64,000 nucleotides of DNA, from positions 1-64,000 of the forward strand of contig NZ_JBILQX010000002.1 of the NCBI RefSeq assembly GCF_044372965.1, written 5' to 3'. The notes below the pieces were generated by a model. That model made no database searches and was not told where the DNA came from. It saw only the letters and a program-made list of their open reading frames with translations. This DNA is from Elstera sp044372965 (lineage in GTDB: Bacteria > Pseudomonadota > Alphaproteobacteria > Elsterales > Elsteraceae). Shown in pieces: positions 60,860 through 64,000 of this stretch (within the stretch, counting starts at the first letter, position 1; each line of letters begins with the position of its first letter). A program made the position numbers and the translations under genes.

Positions 60860-61095
60860 CGCCGATACAAAATCATTCCGGCGTGATGCAGGACCCCACC
60901 GATAAAATCGCCATCGGCGGTAAACCCTGTGTCGTCCCAATAGTCGATGTGAGTGCCCTTGATTTCGTAGCGGCCCGTATAGGCGTTTTCCCGCGTGCCG
61001 CGCGCTTCGCGGTAGCGGCCGTTGGCGAGCAGTTCGTGGCGAATGTAACCGTCCGCCGTGACCCACAGGCCCACATAGGGGTGGGGTTCGGTCAT
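60856..61095 (-). CDS. Atu4866-like small beta-barrel protein
   Basis: 79 residues from ATG 61095 (MTEPHPYVGLWVTADGYIRH) with GGAGGC upstream. The pattern GRYREARGTRENAYTGRY, HIDYWDDTGFTADGDFIGG and LHHAGMILYRR matches the Atu4866 family of Agrobacterium, a small beta protein of unknown function often found beside SDR enzymes. An in-frame ATG at 61248 would add a signal-peptide-like N-terminus (LLGRLLSPVLFLASMETAAQ), so an exported form cannot be ruled out. Downstream of the SDR gene, possibly the same transcript. Confidence 0.78.
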   Translation of the reverse strand: MTEPHPYVGLWVTADGYIRHELLANGRYREARGTRENAYTGRYEIKGTHIDYWDDTGFTADGDFIGGVLHHAGMILYRR

Positions 61096-61274
61096 CAAAG
61101 CCTCCTGAGCGATGTGGTTTTGCGCGAAAATGAGCGATGGGATCGGGCTTTGGGCCGCGGTTTCCATCGAGGCAAGAAAGAGCACAGGAGAGAGCAGCCG
61201 CCCCAGGAGGGTAAAGCGGCAGGCTCCCCATAGAGTGGGGCTGCCCATCGGATTAAACCTTTCCAGGCTGACGA

Positions 61275-62003
61275 TTAATAGGGGCTGGCGGTAGGCCGCA
61301 CGATGATTTCGCTCACGTCAACGCCGCTCGGTTGATCCACGGCAAAAGCAATCGCCTCGGCAATGGCGCGGGCGGGCAGCGCGATTTTGCGGAAATCTTC
61401 CATCATCGCCTTCGCCCCGAGATCGGTGATCGTGTCGGCAAGGTCGGATTCGGTGACGCCCGGCGAGATCACCGTGACGCGGATTTTATCGTTCTCCTGG
61501 CGCAGCCCCTCGGAAATCGCCAACACGGCATATTTCGTCGCGCAATAGACCGCCGCCGTCGGATACACCGCGTGCCCGCCGATGGACGCTATATTGATGA
61601 CCTGCCCGCTGCCCTGCTGCTGCATGATTGGCAGAACGGCGGCGATTCCATGCAGGACGCCGCGAATATTCACGTCGATCATCCGGTTCCACTCATCGAG
61701 CTTCAGGGCGGCCAGCGGCGACAGCGGCATTAGCCCGGCGTTATTCACCAGCACGTCGAGCCGCCCGAAGCGCGTGAGCGCCGCATGGATGAATTGATCG
61801 ACGCTATCTTGATCGGTCACATCGACCGGCTGCACCAGCACCGTGCCGCCCGCCGCGCGGATTTTCGCCGCCAACGCTTCCAGGCGATCCGTGCGCCGCG
61901 CGCCGATGACCACCTTCGAACCGCGCCCGGCCAGAAGTTCCGCCGTGGCCGCGCCGATTCCGCTGCTGGCGCCGGTGATCGCAATGATTTTGGCTTGGGT
62001 CAT
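61275..62003 (-). CDS. short-chain dehydrogenase/reductase (SDR)
   Basis: 242 residues, classical SDR. Cofactor motif TGASSGIGAATAELLAGRG (10-28) with Arg-rich GARRTDR favouring NADP(H); NNAG; catalytic Ser in INIASIGGHAVY; YxxxK as YCATKYAVLAIS. Substrate unknown. Between the AraC regulator upstream and the Atu4866-like gene downstream, all on the minus strand, a common regulator-SDR arrangement. Confidence 0.93.
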   Translation of the reverse strand: MTQAKIIAITGASSGIGAATAELLAGRGSKVVIGARRTDRLEALAAKIRAAGGTVLVQPVDVTDQDSVDQFIHAALTRFGRLDVLVNNAGLMPLSPLAALKLDEWNRMIDVNIRGVLHGIAAVLPIMQQQGSGQVINIASIGGHAVYPTAAVYCATKYAVLAISEGLRQENDKIRVTVISPGVTESDLADTITDLGAKAMMEDFRKIALPARAIAEAIAFAVDQPSGVDVSEIIVRPTASPY

Positions 62004-62123
62004 TCTGTCTCTTCTCCAATTTTTCCGCAGGCCGTTTGCCCTGGGGACGAGAAGAAACTTAGCGATTGGGAGGACTAGGGCGGTAGACCAAGGCTCGCGC
62101 GTTCTTGCCTAATTCTCCAAACC

Positions 62124-63038
62124 TTACGCCCCCGCCATGAGCGCGGGCGTCTCGCGCAGCCGGGCGGTATCGCGTTTTGGCGGCGCGCCGAACAGGCGGC
62201 GGTATTCGCGGCTGAACTGGGAGGGGCTTTCGTAACCGACGCTGAAAGCCGCTTCCGCCGCATCCATCGCTTCGGCGAGAATGAGCCGGCGGGCCTCTTG
62301 CAACCGAATATGCTTTTGGAACTGCAAGGGGCTCATTTGCGTCACGAGGCGGAAATGATGGTGCAGGGCCGAAGGGCTCATCCGCGCCTCCTGGGCCAGA
62401 TGCTCAACCCGCAGGCTTTCGCGGAAATTCTCCTTAATCCAACCGATAGCGCGGCTTACGCGCTGGTGCTGGCTGTCGGGCCGAGCGATTCGCGTCAGCC
62501 GCGCGCCCTGATCGCCCGTCAGTGCCCGGTATAGAATCTCGCGCTCCAGCAGCGGTGCTAGAATTGCCTGATCCTCCGGCGCATCGAGCAGTCGGGCAAA
62601 GCGCAAAAACGCTTCCAGCAGCGGTGGCGTGACCGCGCTCAGAAAAAGCCCGGCACTCGCCTTCGTCTCGGCCGCAGGCGCGCGCTCGCCTAAGGCCAGA
62701 ATCACCTCGTTCAGCAGGCGCGGATCGAGATCGTAGCGCAGGCAGAGATAGGGTTCCGCCGCCGTCGCCCGAATAACCTGCCCCGAGATCGGCAGATCGA
62801 CGGAGATCACGAGATAACTCGACGGATCGTAAACAAAAGCTTCCATTCCGAGCATCACTTGCTTCGCCCCTTGGACGATCAGGCACAGCGCGGGTTGATG
62901 CAGCGCCTGAATGGGCTCGGTCGGCGCGCTGGCGCGGATCAGCGCAAAATGCGGCAATGCTGTTGTCACCACCCCATCGCCGGGGGCGTGACGCATCGCC
63001 AAAGCCGCCAATTCAGCCAGAAGTTCGGACGCCGACAT
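62124..63038 (-). CDS. AraC-family transcriptional regulator
   Basis: 304 residues. N-terminal AraC_N cupin-like domain (about 20-185: ALCLIVQGAKQVMLGMEAFVYDPSSYLVISVDLPISGQV in two parts) and a C-terminal double HTH (about 195-290: IKENFRESLRVEHLAQEARMSPSALHHHFR split, then FQKHIRLQEARRLILAEAMD, VGYESPSQFSREYRRLFGAPP). This subtype often sits beside and controls an SDR or aldo-keto reductase gene, here the SDR 120 bp downstream. Confidence 0.93.
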   Translation of the reverse strand: MSASELLAELAALAMRHAPGDGVVTTALPHFALIRASAPTEPIQALHQPALCLIVQGAKQVMLGMEAFVYDPSSYLVISVDLPISGQVIRATAAEPYLCLRYDLDPRLLNEVILALGERAPAAETKASAGLFLSAVTPPLLEAFLRFARLLDAPEDQAILAPLLEREILYRALTGDQGARLTRIARPDSQHQRVSRAIGWIKENFRESLRVEHLAQEARMSPSALHHHFRLVTQMSPLQFQKHIRLQEARRLILAEAMDAAEAAFSVGYESPSQFSREYRRLFGAPPKRDTARLRETPALMAGA

Positions 63039-63260
63039 ACTGAAACTCCCCCGCAGCGGCCTTCAATCTAGGCCCTCCCCCCGGCTCGAAGCGAGTCCCC
63101 AGATCAAGCTTTTGGAGTCTTTGGCAATTCTTGTGGAGAATCAGGCAATAAGCCCCCTTTTCGGCAGGGCTAGTTTCCGCCAAGGTGAGCGCGAGACGCG
63201 AAGCCCCGCCTATGCTATGGGTGCGGCTCTAGACGATTGACGGCGTGGGAGCGGCAACGA

Positions 63261-64000
63261 ATGCACTTTCGGATTTCCCTGAGCGGGGCTTTGCGCTGGC
63301 GCACTGCGCTCGCGCTCGTGCTGCTCGGCCCAGCTTTGTCCGCCTGCGCCCAATCGACCCCCGCCGCACCGCCGCCGCTGGCGAGCGAGCCCACCATCGT
63401 GCAAGTTCAATCGCCGCTGGGGGCCTATCTTGCCAGCACGAGCGCGGCCACGGCGGGCGACTATGCCGCCGCCGCCGATCTCTCCACGCAAGCGCTCGCC
63501 GACGATCCCGAGAATCTCGATCTCATGCGCCGCGCCTTTGTGTTCAGTACCGGCGAGGGGCGGATGGAACAGGCGGTGCAACTTGCCCGCCGCTTGACCG
63601 CGCGCGACCCCAGCTTTCCGCTGGCGCAAATCGTCCTGGCGTTCGAGGATGTTGGCAGCGGGCATAGGGAAGATGCGGAAAAGCGCATCGCCGCCCTGCC
63701 CCGCTCGGGCGTCAATAATCTGCTGCTCCCCGTCGTCGGGGCGTGGATTGCCGCGTCCCAAAATAAATGGGAGGCCGCCGAGCAATCTTTACGCCCGCTT
63801 GCCGATATTTCGCCGCTGGCCGGGCTGTTCGACTATCACACGGCCCTGATTGCCGCGCGCCGGGGCGATAAAGCCGGGCTCGAAGCCGCCATCGAATCGC
63901 TGCTGAAAGCCGATGAAACGCCGCCGCTGCGTATCGTCGAGCTTGCGGGGGCTTTCTATGAAAACACCCAGCGCCCCGAAAAAGCGAAAGCGCTCTATGA
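63261..64000 (+). CDS. TPR-containing lipoprotein, cut by the right edge
   Basis: Open frame from ATG 63261 to the window end (about 246 residues seen). Signal peptide with lipobox (LALVLLGPALSACAQS; Cys about 29), a Pro/Ala-rich linker, then helical repeats from about residue 50: GDYAAAADLSTQALADDPEN, RMEQAVQLARRLTARDPSFP, NKWEAAEQSLRPLADISPLA, continuing to the edge. Tetratricopeptide fold is inferred from helix pattern. Likely outer-membrane-anchored; role unknown. GGGAGCGG before the ATG is a fair ribosome site. Confidence 0.85.
   Translation, partial: MHFRISLSGALRWRTALALVLLGPALSACAQSTPAAPPPLASEPTIVQVQSPLGAYLASTSAATAGDYAAAADLSTQALADDPENLDLMRRAFVFSTGEGRMEQAVQLARRLTARDPSFPLAQIVLAFEDVGSGHREDAEKRIAALPRSGVNNLLLPVVGAWIAASQNKWEAAEQSLRPLADISPLAGLFDYHTALIAARRGDKAGLEAAIESLLKADETPPLRIVELAGAFYENTQRPEKAKALY

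Noticed and set aside
1..64000. tRNA, rRNA, CRISPR arrays, transposases, prophage genes
   Set aside because: Looked for and not seen; no conserved T-loop sequences, spaced repeats or recombinase motifs were recognised on either strand.

Overview
The window is a chromosomal segment of a GC-rich alphaproteobacterium, most likely a member of the Rhodospirillales. This rests on gene content and order: rimP-nusA-ylxR-infB, metK-trmB, miaB-phoH-ybeY-corC-lnt, and a ChvG/ChvI two-component pair beside a shortened HprK with EIIA-Man, HPr and Enzyme I. I cannot name the genus. No rRNA, tRNA or CRISPR was seen. Both window edges cut genes: an RNA m5U methyltransferase on the left and a TPR lipoprotein on the right.

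Layout. 1-8.6 kb: RNA methyltransferase and EF-P lysyltransferase (epmA), a secreted RTX-type protein, and two tandem paralogous chemoreceptors with the 3' fossil of a third. 8.8-23.7 kb: minus-strand housekeeping block of translation and RNA genes (infB, ylxR, nusA, rimP, trmB, metK, miaB, ybeY), an Xre regulator with an operator inside its own promoter, phoH, corC, lnt and a DUF3035 lipoprotein. 23.9-33.2 kb: MarR regulator, cupin, purU, MscS channel, AmpG, a convergent family 9 glycosyltransferase, and a Pat-type acyl-CoA synthetase/acetyltransferase fusion. 33.2-37.7 kb: type III ornithine decarboxylase with a long structured leader, an unexplained structured intergenic segment, a Phd/VapC module with a frameshifted toxin, and a peroxide-response cluster (ohrR divergent from an esterase and ohr). 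37.8-42.8 kb: sulfonate/nitrate-type ABC transporter, GST, glyoxalase II, EamA exporter. 42.9-50.5 kb: regulatory phosphotransferase system plus ChvG/ChvI, with an MNT-HEPN toxin-antitoxin pair between hprK and chvG. 50.6-64 kb: a flavin-oxidoreductase-like protein, an AT-rich orphan membrane gene, phoX with a Pho box, a complete dppABCDF operon carrying a MITE-like insert, a Rhizobium etli-type asparaginase, a small Atu4866-like protein, SDR, AraC regulator and the TPR lipoprotein.

How genes work together. Many neighbours overlap by an ATGA or GTGA start/stop, implying translational coupling (epmA/methyltransferase, ylxR/infB, miaB/phoH/ybeY, corC/lnt, ptsH/Enzyme I, ssuA/ssuC, dppC/dppD). 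The PTS genes have no sugar permease, so the phosphorelay is probably regulatory and linked to ChvG/ChvI envelope signalling. I saw no clearly new multi-gene system. The more unusual items are small: degraded modules, palindromic elements, candidate operators and one structured non-coding stretch at 34.7-34.85 kb.
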